Shown: positions 25,140 through 35,797, numbered from the stretch's first letter. The stretch: 64,000 bases of DNA from Leptothoe spongobia TAU-MAC 1115 (GCF_018739885.1 NZ_JADOES010000028.1:1-64000), one strand, 5' to 3'. The notes: generated from the sequence alone by a model not told the origin. Program-made: numbers and translations.

Positions 25140-25586
25140 TTACTGTAGCCAGGTTGGTAGTCTGACCCAACGGTTCTTGGCGTTGAGTACATAATCCGGC
25201 AGGCTACCTGTAGAATCCGGACGACCTGTTTCTTCCCATTGTTCAACTAATTGACGACCAATCGGTGTCAGGCGAAAGCTATCGGTCAATCCTTGTCCGT
25301 CGACTTCTCGGCGGACGATGCCAACGGACATCAGCCATCCTAAGTGATGATCGACCGCAACGTCTGATAGAGGTTGGCGGGTGTAACCATTGAGCATACC
25401 GCGATCGTCACTGATGGCTCTGAGGGAAACGCTTTGGGAGCGCATTGCTGCTAGTAATTTCATATAAAACGGTGCACAGCGAACGGCCCGCTGTGCACGG
25501 CAGAGGGTTTTGGCGGGGATGGGTAATGAAGAAGCCGTGGTCATTTGATTAGACAATGAAATAATGGGCATAGTGGATATTGCCAA
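25140..25586 (-). CDS. Small cyanobacterial winged-helix-like protein (Npun_F0494 type)
   Basis: A 148-residue protein. Residues about 28-60 (LCRAQRAVRCAPFYMKLLAA) and 85-125 (GWLMSVGIVRREVDGQGLTD with RLTPIGRQLVEQW) look like a helix-turn-helix with a wing. I recognise it as a conserved cyanobacterial family of unknown role (Npun_F0494 type) with moderate certainty. It starts 10 nt after the helicase stop and is very likely co-transcribed with it. A regulatory or RNA-related partner role is inference from linkage. Confidence 0.7.
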   Translation of the reverse strand: MAISTMPIISLSNQMTTASSLPIPAKTLCRAQRAVRCAPFYMKLLAAMRSQSVSLRAISDDRGMLNGYTRQPLSDVAVDHHLGWLMSVGIVRREVDGQGLTDSFRLTPIGRQLVEQWEETGRPDSTGSLPDYVLNAKNRWVRLPTWLQ

Positions 25587-25596
25587 CCTTTTCTAA

Positions 25597-28326
25597 TTAT
25601 TCTTGTTCATTGCTGTTGTTGCTATCGTCAGTATCCAGGTCATCATCGTCAGCCAATGGATTAATGTTAGTGTGTTCGCCAACTTCGTTGATGGGGAATC
25701 GATTGAGCAAGTAAGCGGCTTGGCGGGCGTTGGATTTCACCGTACTAGACAAAAATGGAACGTGGGGAATTTGTGACAGGATATCGAGGGTGCGGCGTAA
25801 GATTCGGACTACATCGCCTTCGTCCAGGCTGGTGTTTTGGCACAGTTCATTCCATTCGGTTTCTAGAGCCCACTGTTCGACGAGGGCGACCAGATTCCAT
25901 TCCAGGGGGACAGGCAAGGTGACCTGGTAACGACGCTGCTGTTGAAACATTTGACGACGAATGGAACGTAACCCTTCCAGGGCTGTTTCGACTGCGGGGG
26001 ATGTGCGGTAGTGGGTCCAGCTATCAGGACGACTGATTTCGGTGACAATAGCGGCGCAGGCAGTGGCAAACTGATGGGGGGGGAGGGTGTCAAATTCTCC
26101 AGACCCTAACGCTAAAGCGAGCCATAGTTCATTTTCACCTCGGATGGCAGCAGCCATTTTGCCAAAGTTGGTCGGCTGATTATTGGTGAGTCCGCCAAAG
26201 TTCTCGAGAATAGCCATTAGATTGAGAAATTCTTCCCAGTAGCGGCTTGCGTATTTTACATATTTAGTTTTGCGATCGCTGAGTTCTGCTTGCAGCAGTT
26301 GGAGACGCTGCTGTTTTTTTAATAATGATTTGGGTTTGCCAAATTCATTGAGCGGATGGCTGGCTAGTGTTGCTTCAACTGCATGCATGCGGTCTCGCTG
26401 CTCCTTGACCTCAGGAGCCAGTTCATCCAGAGTGGGCAGTTGCTGAGGAATGAGTTCAGCAACAGGGCCACTGTTTTCATCTCCAGGAAACTTGTTCCCT
26501 GCTTTCATTGTCAGTGCAGTTGGCAGAGTCAGGTCATCGACCGCTGAAAGCCGACCGTACTTTTCATACAGACCAAAAACATCGCGCGGTGTTGCCACCA
26601 TCCATTGGTTATCAAAGGTGAGACAAGCCAAATAGGGAAATTGTCCCGGTCCCTCCACTTTGGTGACGATAACTGCTGGTAAAGGGTTTGCAACAGGAAT
26701 ATGTTTACCCTTGAGAGATAATATGGTGCCAGGGACTGCAAAGTTAGCCGCTGTGCTCATATCGCTAGCCAGGACATCAGTGGCTTGTTTATCCAAAATT
26801 TTGAGCAGACGACGTTCCTCACGGAGACGTTCTCGGAGCTTAGCGTATTCTGCAAGAATGTCTTCGCCAATAGCGGCTAACTGGTCACGAATCAGGGCAA
26901 TGTTTTTTTCCACATCATCGATGGCTTGTTGCTGAGGCCTGAGATGTAAGGTGGAAAGATATTGGCCAAAACTGCGCTCGATCAGATCGCGAGTTTCTTC
27001 CAGGGAGTGGGTTTGTAACAGATTAAGAACCATGCCATAGCTAGGCGTGAACTGGCTTACTAGCGGATCGGGTTTAGCCAGGGCTAGATAGCCTGCTTCC
27101 TGCGCTCCTTCAAACGGAGTTTCTACGGTGACTACGTGGCCTTCGTCATCCATGCCGCGACGACCTGCCCGTCCTGCCATCTGCAAAAACTCGGAGGCAT
27201 GAAGTAGACGGTGACCACTATCAGTACGTTTTGACAAGCTAGAAATTACGGTGGTGCGAGCAGGCATATTAATGCCTGCGGCCAGAGTTTCTGTGGCAAA
27301 AACCACCTTAATCAACCCTGCTTGGAAGAGCTCTTCCACCAATCCTTTCCAGGCGGGTAGAAGTCCGGCATGGTGAGCGGCGATACCGTTGTATAGAGGG
27401 GCCACTTGTCCGGCACGGGCTGCTTCAGGATTGGCGGCTAGAAATTCATCGATACGCTCTTTGAGTACGAGGGATTCAGTGGGATTGATCAAGGATAGAT
27501 TGCTAACACTTTGAACGGCCTTGTCACATCCCTTGCGACTAAAAATAAAGAAAATGGATGGCAGCATATCTTTTTGCTGCAGCTGGGAGACGATAAATGC
27601 GTTATTGGCTGTGGCTGGTTTTTTCTTTTGACCTTTTTGTCGTCGAGGCGGTTTACGGTGTCTTTTTAGACGGCCATGGAGAGCTGTTTTTTTGTCATTT
27701 AACAGCGGAAAGAGCCCTTTCCCCGTTGCAAAATGCATCGTTAAGGGGACGGGACGAAAATCTGAATAGATTAGCTGGCTTGGCCCGTGGGTTTTGGTGA
27801 TCCAATCAGTCAACTGATCGCCATTAGCGACCGTTGCCGATAGTCCTACGAGTTGAATTTCTGGTGGGCAGTAGATGATGGACTCTTCCCATACGGTGCC
27901 ACGTTGACGGTCATTCATATAGTGACACTCGTCCAGGACCACTGTTTGTAATCCCTTGACAGCATCTCCCACCTCTCCCATGGTGGTGCCATAGAGCATA
28001 TTGCGAAAGATCTCCGTGGTCATCACCAGGATCGGCGCGTCACGATTTATGGAGGTGTCACCTGTGAGTAGTCCTACCTTGTTGTTTCCAAAGAGGTGAC
28101 GAAAGTCCCTCAATTTTTGATTGGACAGGGCTTTAAGGGGGGTGGTGTAAAAAACCCGCTGGTTGGTATGCAGTGCTCGGTGGATAGCATATTCGCCGAC
28201 TAGCGTTTTCCCAGAGCCAGTAGGCGCACAAACAACCACAGATTTCCCTCGATTGAGTGCATCAATGGCTTCCACTTGAAACGGATCGAGCTTAAACGGA
28301 AATAATTCGTCAGGCGTTAAGACCAA
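25597..28326 (-). CDS. Ski2/Mtr4-like DEAD/DEAH-box RNA helicase
   Basis: A 909-residue superfamily 2 helicase. Motif I is CAPTGSGKTLVGEY near residue 34, motif II DECHYMND near residue 132, motif III GLSATVAN near residue 159, and motif VI QMAGRAGRRGMDDEGH near residue 378. A basic insertion (RLKRHRKPPRRQKGQKKKP, near 220) and a DSHCT-like C-terminal domain place it with Ski2/Mtr4 and the plastid ISE2 proteins. Such helicases remodel RNA for decay or rRNA processing. The tail is acidic (DDDDLDTDDSNNSNEQE). It leads an operon with the Npun_F0494-type gene. Confidence 0.92.
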   Translation of the reverse strand: MVLTPDELFPFKLDPFQVEAIDALNRGKSVVVCAPTGSGKTLVGEYAIHRALHTNQRVFYTTPLKALSNQKLRDFRHLFGNNKVGLLTGDTSINRDAPILVMTTEIFRNMLYGTTMGEVGDAVKGLQTVVLDECHYMNDRQRGTVWEESIIYCPPEIQLVGLSATVANGDQLTDWITKTHGPSQLIYSDFRPVPLTMHFATGKGLFPLLNDKKTALHGRLKRHRKPPRRQKGQKKKPATANNAFIVSQLQQKDMLPSIFFIFSRKGCDKAVQSVSNLSLINPTESLVLKERIDEFLAANPEAARAGQVAPLYNGIAAHHAGLLPAWKGLVEELFQAGLIKVVFATETLAAGINMPARTTVISSLSKRTDSGHRLLHASEFLQMAGRAGRRGMDDEGHVVTVETPFEGAQEAGYLALAKPDPLVSQFTPSYGMVLNLLQTHSLEETRDLIERSFGQYLSTLHLRPQQQAIDDVEKNIALIRDQLAAIGEDILAEYAKLRERLREERRLLKILDKQATDVLASDMSTAANFAVPGTILSLKGKHIPVANPLPAVIVTKVEGPGQFPYLACLTFDNQWMVATPRDVFGLYEKYGRLSAVDDLTLPTALTMKAGNKFPGDENSGPVAELIPQQLPTLDELAPEVKEQRDRMHAVEATLASHPLNEFGKPKSLLKKQQRLQLLQAELSDRKTKYVKYASRYWEEFLNLMAILENFGGLTNNQPTNFGKMAAAIRGENELWLALALGSGEFDTLPPHQFATACAAIVTEISRPDSWTHYRTSPAVETALEGLRSIRRQMFQQQRRYQVTLPVPLEWNLVALVEQWALETEWNELCQNTSLDEGDVVRILRRTLDILSQIPHVPFLSSTVKSNARQAAYLLNRFPINEVGEHTNINPLADDDDLDTDDSNNSNEQE

Positions 28327-28728
28327 AATCCTTGGGGACCTTTGCTGAACAGAGAGCTTGCCCCTTTCATTGTGCCAGAGTAGTGAGGGGTTGGGCGGAA
28401 TTCAAGGTAAATAAGGTATGGGGAGAGGGCAGATCGACATTAATGGATATGGAATTAATGCAGCTTTGTCCTGGGCAATAAGCTAACAAAAATGTATGTA
28501 TCCCAACAAAGATGAATCCCTGATGAGGCTCTATAAAACTTTTTGAAAGGATCCTGGGCTTTTACCCTCCCTTAACCTTTGGCATAGGCAATTACTCTAC
28601 TTTCAAATTAAATCCTTTCTGCGGTCTGGTCTGCGCCTTGGTTAGTGCACTGAGGCAGCTGCAGTAGGATGCCCTGGGGGTACGACTTATTGACAACTTC
28701 AATTGATCTTGATCTAAAAAACGACACT
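28327..28728. other. Divergent intergenic region, about 400 bp
   Basis: It separates the minus-strand helicase from the plus-strand choice-of-anchor gene and must contain both promoters. I saw no further gene, hairpin terminator or known RNA element. Confidence 0.5.
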
Positions 28729-30306
28729 ATGACACTTAAATACACGTTAGGGGCGGTCGTCCCGGCAATCGTTTTGGCCGGTGCGATGGCTGTTCCTGCC
28801 TCTGCTTTTAGTCTTAACCGTTTGGGTGGTGCTCAGGTTGAGGGTGGTGCAGAGATTTCTGCGTTTGATGCCGAAACTGCTAACTTGTTTGTTACTACTG
28901 GTGACACTATTGAGATTTTTAATCTCACCACACCTAGTACACCTACATTTGTCAGCTCTATTGATTTAACTAATCCATCTAATATTGGTGGATTTGAAAG
29001 TGGTGGTGTGAATAGCGTGGCCTTTAGTAAGGGTATTTTGGCGGCAGCTATTGAAGCTGATACTAAGCAAGACGATGGTATTGTTGCCTTCTTTGATGCT
29101 CAGGGAAATTTCCAAATCAAATTTAATGTAGGTGCTCTGCCTGACATGGTCACATTTACGCCTGATGGCAGTAAAGCGCTGGTGGCTAACGAAGGTGAGC
29201 CTAACGATGATTACGATGTGGATCCTGAGGGGTCAGTCAGCATTATCGATGTGGCTAACGGCACAGTTAACACCATTGGCTTTGGTGGTGTGGCTATTGA
29301 CCCTGAAGTCCGTATCTTTGGCCCTGGTGCGACTCCCGAGCAAGATTTGGAACCTGAGTATATTGCAGTTTCTGAAGATGGATCGACTGCTTATGTTTCT
29401 ATTCAGGAGAATAATGCTCTCGGTATTCTAGATCTCGATACTGAGACCTTTACAGCTGTGAAGAGCCTTGGGTTTAAGGATCACAGCCTTAAGGGTAATG
29501 GCTTTGATGCTAGTAATGAAGATGGTGGCATTAATATTCAGACTCATCCGGTGTTGGGTCTGTATCAGCCGGATGCGATCGCAACCTATACCGTTAATGG
29601 TGAAACCTATGTAGTTACTGCCAACGAAGGTGATGCTCGAGACTATGATGGGTTCTCTGAAGAAGAGCGCGTTAAGGATCTAATCCTCGATCCAACCGCT
29701 TATCCCAATGCAGATGAACTTCAGCAAGACGAAAACCTGGGTCGTCTCAAAACCACAAATACCTTAGGTGATACCGATGGTGATGGTGATGTTGACCAAA
29801 TCTACAGCTATGGTGCTCGCTCCTTTTCCATTTTCGATGCTGCAGGCAACCTAGTCTTTGACAGCGGTGATGACTTTGAGCAAATCATTGCGGCTGATTT
29901 CCCCGAGTTCTTTAACATCAATGATGGTGACCCTGAAGAGTTTGATGACCGCAGTGATGACAAAGGTCCAGAACCCGAAGGGGTCACTATTGGTATGTTC
30001 GATGGACGTACCCTAGCCTTTATTGGGTTAGAGCGTTCTGGTGGTGTGATGGTGTACGACATCACTAACCCCACTGCTCCAAGCTTTGTCACCTATGAAC
30101 CCAGCTTTAGTGAGGATATCAGTCCTGAGGGGTTGGTCTACATTAATCGTGAAGATAGCCCCAACGGTGAGCCTCTACTGGTTGTCAGTAATGAAGAAAG
30201 TGCAACTATTTCTGTCTATCAGGCTGTACCGGAACCTGGCACTATGTTAGGTCTGCTGGGTGCTGGTACTGCTCTATTGGGTATCAAACGTAAACGATCT
30301 GCCTAG
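28729..30306 (+). CDS. Choice-of-anchor I beta-propeller protein with PEP-CTERM sorting signal
   Basis: A 525-residue exported protein. Residues 1-25 form a signal peptide (LGAVVPAIVLAGAMAVPASA). The bulk is a choice-of-anchor I type propeller with motifs such as PDMVTFTPDGSKALVANEGE, ITANEGDARDYDG-like stretches (VVTANEGDARDYDGFSEEER) and SFSIFDAAGNLVFDSGDDFE. It ends in VPEPGTMLGLLGAGTALLG plus a KRKR tail, the PEP-CTERM sorting signal. Such proteins are surface or matrix proteins, sometimes phosphatase-like; no catalysis is assigned here. The ATG at 28729 is chosen because the signal peptide starts there. A terminator follows. Confidence 0.9.
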   Translation: MTLKYTLGAVVPAIVLAGAMAVPASAFSLNRLGGAQVEGGAEISAFDAETANLFVTTGDTIEIFNLTTPSTPTFVSSIDLTNPSNIGGFESGGVNSVAFSKGILAAAIEADTKQDDGIVAFFDAQGNFQIKFNVGALPDMVTFTPDGSKALVANEGEPNDDYDVDPEGSVSIIDVANGTVNTIGFGGVAIDPEVRIFGPGATPEQDLEPEYIAVSEDGSTAYVSIQENNALGILDLDTETFTAVKSLGFKDHSLKGNGFDASNEDGGINIQTHPVLGLYQPDAIATYTVNGETYVVTANEGDARDYDGFSEEERVKDLILDPTAYPNADELQQDENLGRLKTTNTLGDTDGDGDVDQIYSYGARSFSIFDAAGNLVFDSGDDFEQIIAADFPEFFNINDGDPEEFDDRSDDKGPEPEGVTIGMFDGRTLAFIGLERSGGVMVYDITNPTAPSFVTYEPSFSEDISPEGLVYINREDSPNGEPLLVVSNEESATISVYQAVPEPGTMLGLLGAGTALLGIKRKRSA

Positions 30307-30344
30307 GGCTTAAGAACATGAACGACTAACGACTATCACCTTTG

Positions 30345-30373
30345 CCGCTTGGGAATTCCTAAGCGGTTTTTTT
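30345..30373 (+). terminator. Rho-independent terminator of the choice-of-anchor gene
   Basis: CCGCTT and AAGCGG form the stem (30345-30366), followed by seven T. It lies about 40 nt after the stop codon. The rest of the 330-bp gap to the next gene shows nothing certain. Confidence 0.85.
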
Positions 30374-30638
30374 AGATTCTGACGATGCTAGCTTATCCCT
30401 AAGAGGAGGAGCCCCATAAAAAAATGTGCCTGTGCTGTTGAGTATGGAGCACCCACCTGTTGCTAATTATTTACATCAAGGGTAAGTACTGATTTTTATA
30501 CAAAGACACATATTTACTTACCACTGGTGAATTGTCCCTAGGTTGTACTATAGATTCAATTAAATCTCTGCCTAACTCACATTTTAGAGTTATTTATCTC
30601 TTGGGCAGGGCTATTTTCTGGCTGTTGGCCATCTATCC

Positions 30639-31847
30639 ATGTCCCACAAACTCCTATTTATTAGTAACGGCCACGGTGAAGATAACCACTCTTCCCATAT
30701 TATTCGCAGTCTGCGGGAACTTGCACCAGATTTGGACATTGCTGCTGCCCCCATTGTTGGTCAGGGCCATGCCTATCGCAACATTGATGTGCCCATTATT
30801 TCTCCAACGCTAACACTCCCCTCAGGAGGATTTACTTATACCAATCGTCTGCGCTTAATTAACGACATTCGAGCAGGATTGCTCACCTCCACTTGGAAGC
30901 AGCTTAGGGCTGTGCAGCATTATGTTCCTCAGTGCGATCTTGTTTTTGCTACGGGTGATGTGGTCGGTCAGTGTTTTGCTTATCTCAGTGGTCGCCCCTT
31001 TATCTCCTTTACTTCTCCGCTGTCTGCCATGTACGAGGGCACTCTCAAAATCGATATGGTGCTCAAGGCGGTACTCAAGTCCCCTCGATGCCTAACCCTA
31101 TTTTCTCGAGATGCTTACACGGCTAAGGACTATCAAAAGCAAGGTTTTACCAAGGCTCAGTTTGGCGGTATCCCTTCCCTTGATCGTTTGAAATCCAAGG
31201 GCAAGGATCTGCAGTTGGATGCAAATCGCCCCATGATGTCGCTGCTACCTGGTTCACGCATTCCCGAGGCAATACGTAATTTCAAGTTATTGATGGGGCT
31301 AGCTACTGAAATTGCTAGACTCAATCCTGATATACAGTTTCGTGCTGCGCTAGTGCCTGATGTCATGGCCTCTCTAGGGACTGTCGCTGCCGAAGCCGGT
31401 TGGCATCACGACGAAGGCAAACTTACCTTCCCTGCTAGTGGTGAGCCCATAGTCAGTGTTCTATGTTTTAGTGATGCCTTTAGCGATATTGTATGCAACA
31501 CCACTCTTGTCCTTGGTATGGCTGGGCTGGCGGTAGATCAAGCAATGGCTATTGGTAAACCAATTTTGCAAATTCCTGGGGCTGGTCCCCAGTTTACCTA
31601 TGCTTTTGCCGAGGCCCAAGATCGGCTATTGGGGCTTTCGGTAAAAACGGTGGGTACTGAACCAGCGACACCTGCCATTCTCAAAGAAGCAGCCCAATAT
31701 GCTGTGGCAACTATCCAGGATGAAGCTTATCTAAAAGCTTGTATTGCCAACGGGCAAGAGCGGTTTGGTCCTTTTGGAGCATCCTATCGCATTGCCAAGG
31801 TAGTACTGGACACTTTAGAAAAGCTGGATGCAGGAAAGGCGCTTTAA
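30639..31847 (+). CDS. Lipid-A-disaccharide synthase-related protein
   Basis: A 402-residue protein of the LpxB-related family common in cyanobacteria (glycosyltransferase GT-B fold). It opens MSHKLLFISNGHGEDNHSSH. Other typical parts are FVFATGDVVGQ-like (DLVFATGDVVGQCFAYLSGR, near residue 104), LLPGSRIPEAIRNFKLLM near residue 201, and LVLGMAGLAVDQAMAIGKPI near residue 289, which holds the nucleotide-sugar site. The reaction is not established; a transfer onto a lipid or pigment is possible. It is followed by an ABC exporter in the same direction, which may share a role in envelope lipids. Confidence 0.82.
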   Translation: MSHKLLFISNGHGEDNHSSHIIRSLRELAPDLDIAAAPIVGQGHAYRNIDVPIISPTLTLPSGGFTYTNRLRLINDIRAGLLTSTWKQLRAVQHYVPQCDLVFATGDVVGQCFAYLSGRPFISFTSPLSAMYEGTLKIDMVLKAVLKSPRCLTLFSRDAYTAKDYQKQGFTKAQFGGIPSLDRLKSKGKDLQLDANRPMMSLLPGSRIPEAIRNFKLLMGLATEIARLNPDIQFRAALVPDVMASLGTVAAEAGWHHDEGKLTFPASGEPIVSVLCFSDAFSDIVCNTTLVLGMAGLAVDQAMAIGKPILQIPGAGPQFTYAFAEAQDRLLGLSVKTVGTEPATPAILKEAAQYAVATIQDEAYLKACIANGQERFGPFGASYRIAKVVLDTLEKLDAGKAL

Positions 31848-32008
31848 GGATTCAGGTAGGCTTTTTTAGAGCAGATAGTGAAGAGACGATATGCCGTTGA
31901 CTCCCCATCAATCTCTAGGGTTTGACAATATTGGCCTATCTTTACAAAGCCCTTGTTTACCCCACTTAACTATGTCTACTATCCCTTTGATTCTTAAATA
32001 AAATACCT

Positions 32009-33742
32009 ATGTCCCCAAAACAACGATCAGTTTATTGGCAACTACTGCCATTTCTTCAGCCCCAGTGGCCGCTGTTTGCCTGGTCGTTTGTGTGCATTGT
32101 TGGCTATGTTCTGGCCACAGTGATGCTGCCTTACCTGGCAGGTCAGGTGACTTATTTTATTAGCCAGGGACAAGTGCCGCATATTGCCAGATGGTTGGGA
32201 CTGACTACCCTGGCGTTTCTGATTCAAAATCTCTTTCAGTACGGGGAGAAAGTTTTTTCTATTCGTGCATCGCTAGCAGCGGTCCTAGAACTCAGAAAAA
32301 AAGTCTATGCTCACTTGCATAAGCTTAGTATCGATTATTTTGCCTCTGCTAAGACAGGAGATCTCTCCTATCGTCTGACTGAAGATATCGATCGTATTGG
32401 TGAAGTGATTTATAAGATGTCGCAGCAGTTTATCTCCTGCGTGTTTCAGCTTATCGCTATTCCCATCTATATGTTTTATCTCAACTGGCCTCTGACGCTG
32501 GCAGGATTTTTGATTGCTCCACTAATGGCATGGCTGATTGGTAGTTTTGGGAATCGGATGTTGTCGTTGTCTCGCCGTAGTCAGAATGAGATCTCTAATC
32601 TCTCTTCGTTGTTGACTGAGGTTCTGAGTAACATTCGTGTAGTAAAGGCATTTGCGGCAGATGAGTATGAGGTCGGTCGCTTTAGTGAGGTGGCCGATGA
32701 AAATCGCATGGCCAAATATCGAACAGAGCATCTGACTGCTATTCAATACCCTGTGGTGGGTTTTTTAGAAGCCGTGGGGATTATGTTTTTGTTTTTGCTA
32801 GGGGGATGGCAAATTGCCTTAGGAAGACTGCAACCCCAGGAGTTTGTGAGCTTTTTGGTGGCAGTGGCATTATTAATCGATCCAATTAATCTTGTTACTC
32901 AGCATTACAATGCGTTTAAGCAAACCGAAGCCTCTGCTGAGCGTGTATTCGAGCTATTTGCGGAGGAGCCAACGCTACAGGACCGATCAGATACGAAGGT
33001 GCTCCCTCCCATTACTGGCAAGGTAGAGTATCGTGATATCAGTTTTACCTACGCCTCTGGTAAGCCTGTATTCCAGGACCTCTCCTTATTTGTAGAACCA
33101 GGTGATGTTATCGCTTTAGTGGGGCCATCGGGAGCTGGTAAAACCACATTGGTTAATCTGTTGGCAAGATTTTATGATCCTCAAATAGGAGAAATTTTGG
33201 TCGATGGTACGGATATACGAGATGTCACCTTGCGTAGTTTACGTCGCCAAATTGGTATTGTCCCCCAGGAGACAACATTGTTCTCGGGGACAATTGCTCA
33301 AAATATTGCCTATGGGCAGACTGATTTCGACTATGAGGCGGTGGAATCGGCCGCACGAGTGGCCAATGCCCATGATTTTATTCGGCAGTTTTCTCAGGGG
33401 TATCATACTTGGGTGGGAGAGCGGGGCGTGAACTTGTCCGGGGGGCAACGTCAGAGAATTGCCATTGCCCGCGCAATTTTGTTGAACCCGCGCATTTTGA
33501 TTTTGGACGAAGCGACATCGGCATTGGATTCTGAGTCGGAGGCTTTAGTTCAAGAGGCATTGGAACGAGCGATGGAAAGTCGAACAGTATTTGTCATTGC
33601 CCACCGACTTAGTACAGTTCGTAAAGCAGATCGCATTTTGTTTCTCGAAAATGGCCGGATTGCTGAATCAGGAACTCATTTTGAGCTGTTAGAACAACAG
33701 GGACGGTATGAGCAATTTTATGCGCAGCAATTTAAGGCGTAA
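32009..33742 (+). CDS. ABC transporter, fused permease and ATPase (MsbA-like)
   Basis: A 577-residue half-transporter. Six hydrophobic helices cover about residues 20-310 and the ATPase about 335-575: Walker A GPSGAGKTTLVNLLARFYDP near residue 372, signature LSGGQRQRIAIARAILLNP near residue 476, Walker B LILDEATSALDSESEALVQE near residue 499, and the switch histidine in VIAHRLS. Homodimers of this type flip lipids or export peptides or drugs. Being 160 nt after an LpxB-related gene hints at lipid traffic, but the substrate is unproven. Confidence 0.93.
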   Translation: MSPKQRSVYWQLLPFLQPQWPLFAWSFVCIVGYVLATVMLPYLAGQVTYFISQGQVPHIARWLGLTTLAFLIQNLFQYGEKVFSIRASLAAVLELRKKVYAHLHKLSIDYFASAKTGDLSYRLTEDIDRIGEVIYKMSQQFISCVFQLIAIPIYMFYLNWPLTLAGFLIAPLMAWLIGSFGNRMLSLSRRSQNEISNLSSLLTEVLSNIRVVKAFAADEYEVGRFSEVADENRMAKYRTEHLTAIQYPVVGFLEAVGIMFLFLLGGWQIALGRLQPQEFVSFLVAVALLIDPINLVTQHYNAFKQTEASAERVFELFAEEPTLQDRSDTKVLPPITGKVEYRDISFTYASGKPVFQDLSLFVEPGDVIALVGPSGAGKTTLVNLLARFYDPQIGEILVDGTDIRDVTLRSLRRQIGIVPQETTLFSGTIAQNIAYGQTDFDYEAVESAARVANAHDFIRQFSQGYHTWVGERGVNLSGGQRQRIAIARAILLNPRILILDEATSALDSESEALVQEALERAMESRTVFVIAHRLSTVRKADRILFLENGRIAESGTHFELLEQQGRYEQFYAQQFKA

Positions 33743-33764
33743 GGCAAGTTGACCCTGAAAGGCA

Positions 33765-34967
33765 TTATTTTTGATGTGTTGCAGTTTCATTTTCTACATT
33801 GGCTAGTTGATATCGCACCATTTCAATCACCTTGATCGGATCGACAGGCTTAGCCATAAAGTCTGTAGCACCTGCTGCTTTGGCCCGCATCCGATCCACC
33901 AGCCCATCATTGCCCGTTAGGATCACAATAGGTGTTTTGCGGAAGGTCTTGACTCGACGAATTTGTTTACAAATTTCGTAGCCATTGGCCACGGGCATAA
34001 TCAAATCCAGAAAAATCATGTCAGGCTTATGGCGGATGACTTGTGCTAACGCCTGGATCGAGTCTTGAATGCTAGTGCAGCGATATCCGGCTGGGCGTAG
34101 AGCTTCTTCTATCAGGTAGCCTACTTGAGGGCTGTCGTCGATACAAAAGATCAGGGGTAATTTCTTAGCAACTTGGAGGGGGACTTTTTGTGATATGGAG
34201 GCATAAGGACTGAGCAGGTCGTCAATGGGATTTAGGGTGACGATACCTCGTTCCACATATCCTGCCAACATACTTGCTAATGAAGGTATATCTCGCCCTG
34301 TAATATGACTTAGCTCTCGTAGTGAACGATTCCCTTGAAGTAATCGTTTCAAAATTTGATAAGTGCGTGGCTGGGTGCACTGTTTGAGCCGTTGATTGTC
34401 AATGATGATGGGAGACAGATTTGGAGAGATGGTGCCCAGTTCTGTCTGTTGCCATGACTCTAGCTCCGTTTTGACGTTATAAAACAAGGCCGTACTACTA
34501 AGAATGGCCATTGGCTGGGTTAATCGTGATTGACGATCCGTTGTGTGAGCAACTTGGGTAAGATCGCCCACTGCTTGGCAAATATCGAAGAGAACTTCGG
34601 AGAGTGTGGCCTGGATGATTGCGATCGCAATCTCCCGATGCAGTTGCTGTCGGCGCAGTAACACTGACAAAGCCACATATTCCCAATGGTCAAAAACGTC
34701 TGTTTCTCGCAGTCTTACATCACTAGGTTGTAAATCTGGACAATGGGTCTTTAGCAGGCGCTGCCATCTGCGAAAGCGATGCTGACCACCCCCAGCCCAT
34801 AGCAGACGTCCTACCCGAAAATCAAGCCACCATTGTTCTCCGGTCAATGTTTGTAAATGGATATATCCATTAGTCTGGGCCTGAATAATTGCCTTGACAG
34901 TTTTAATCAGTGTAGCTACTGAAAAACCGTTTTCTAACGGCAGCATAGTAAGTACAGACTCAGTCAT
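33765..34967 (-). CDS. PATAN-domain response regulator (PatA/PixG-like)
   Basis: A 400-residue protein. The N-terminal 230 residues form a DUF4388/PATAN-type region (ATLIKTVKAIIQAQTNGYIH, WWLDFRVGRLLWAGGGQHRF). The receiver domain runs from about residue 268 with LPLIFCIDDSPQVGYLIEEA, the phospho-acceptor in MIFLDLIMPVANGYE (aspartate near residue 319), T/S at PIVILTGND and the lysine in FMAKPVDP. Proteins of this layout tune phototaxis and pilus motility (PixG, PilG) or heterocyst pattern (PatA) in cyanobacteria. No chemotaxis genes adjoin it here. Convergent with the ABC exporter. Confidence 0.88.
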   Translation of the reverse strand: MTESVLTMLPLENGFSVATLIKTVKAIIQAQTNGYIHLQTLTGEQWWLDFRVGRLLWAGGGQHRFRRWQRLLKTHCPDLQPSDVRLRETDVFDHWEYVALSVLLRRQQLHREIAIAIIQATLSEVLFDICQAVGDLTQVAHTTDRQSRLTQPMAILSSTALFYNVKTELESWQQTELGTISPNLSPIIIDNQRLKQCTQPRTYQILKRLLQGNRSLRELSHITGRDIPSLASMLAGYVERGIVTLNPIDDLLSPYASISQKVPLQVAKKLPLIFCIDDSPQVGYLIEEALRPAGYRCTSIQDSIQALAQVIRHKPDMIFLDLIMPVANGYEICKQIRRVKTFRKTPIVILTGNDGLVDRMRAKAAGATDFMAKPVDPIKVIEMVRYQLANVENETATHQK

Positions 34968-35797
34968 ATTTTTAATGTCCGGCTATGGTTTTACCGGCAA
35001 AAACAATCGAAAAACCCATAACCCAACTGCAAATTTTAGCTCCCAGAAAAAATAAATACATCTATGACCATGGGGAGATTTGCATACTCCATTACCATTT
35101 ATAAATATGGCAAATTAGAGATGCCCTCTAAAGGATGGAGCGCTATAAGCAGATTTGGATTGTTACCAAGGCAACATAGCTTTTCCCAGATAAGGTGCCA
35201 ATGGCTAAAAGTCTATGGTTGCCCACTTAAGTTGCCCGCGCATCAAGATGTGATAACGGCTACCTGATAAAAGCACTCCATTCTATTCAGTGATGATGGT
35301 TAAAAAGTCATTAATGAATATGGAAGTTTAAGAAATAATGATCAGAAAAATGGAGCTATTACTATTTGATTGTTTGCTCTTTTTGACTGCGTTGTTCTCA
35401 AGAGAGCCCCTCTAACAGAGCAACGAAATAATATATAGGTAAGATAGGGGGAGCGAGAAAAGATTATTTGCTGTTCCTAAGCAACCAAAGAAAGTATAAA
35501 TTCTTAGTAAGGTATTAGCTATATCTATTAGTATTATTATGCTGAAATCTTATTGCCTCTAATACGAACTAATACGAAATAGAATTGTCATCCAAATCAC
35601 CTAATCATTCTGCATAGATTTATTTTTTCCTAACCATTATCCTTGAAGTGGTTTTCCCTAAAGTACAAATGTTCTGATTTTTAACTGTTACAGAGTTGGT
35701 GCAAAACGGCTGTTATTAAGGGATGTCATTTATCTTTATGTTTCATCTGTTGGTTATGTCAGGTTGAGCGCATTGCTGATATTTAAACTTTCGACAT
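34968..35797. other. AT-rich intergenic region, about 830 bp
   Basis: Only short frames without recognisable composition. It separates the divergent PATAN regulator and the following plus-strand gene and should hold both promoters. No tRNA, repeat array or terminator stood out. Confidence 0.5.

Noticed and set aside
35064..35267. 67-residue plus-strand frame in the long gap before 35798
   Set aside because: No recognisable composition or start signal.
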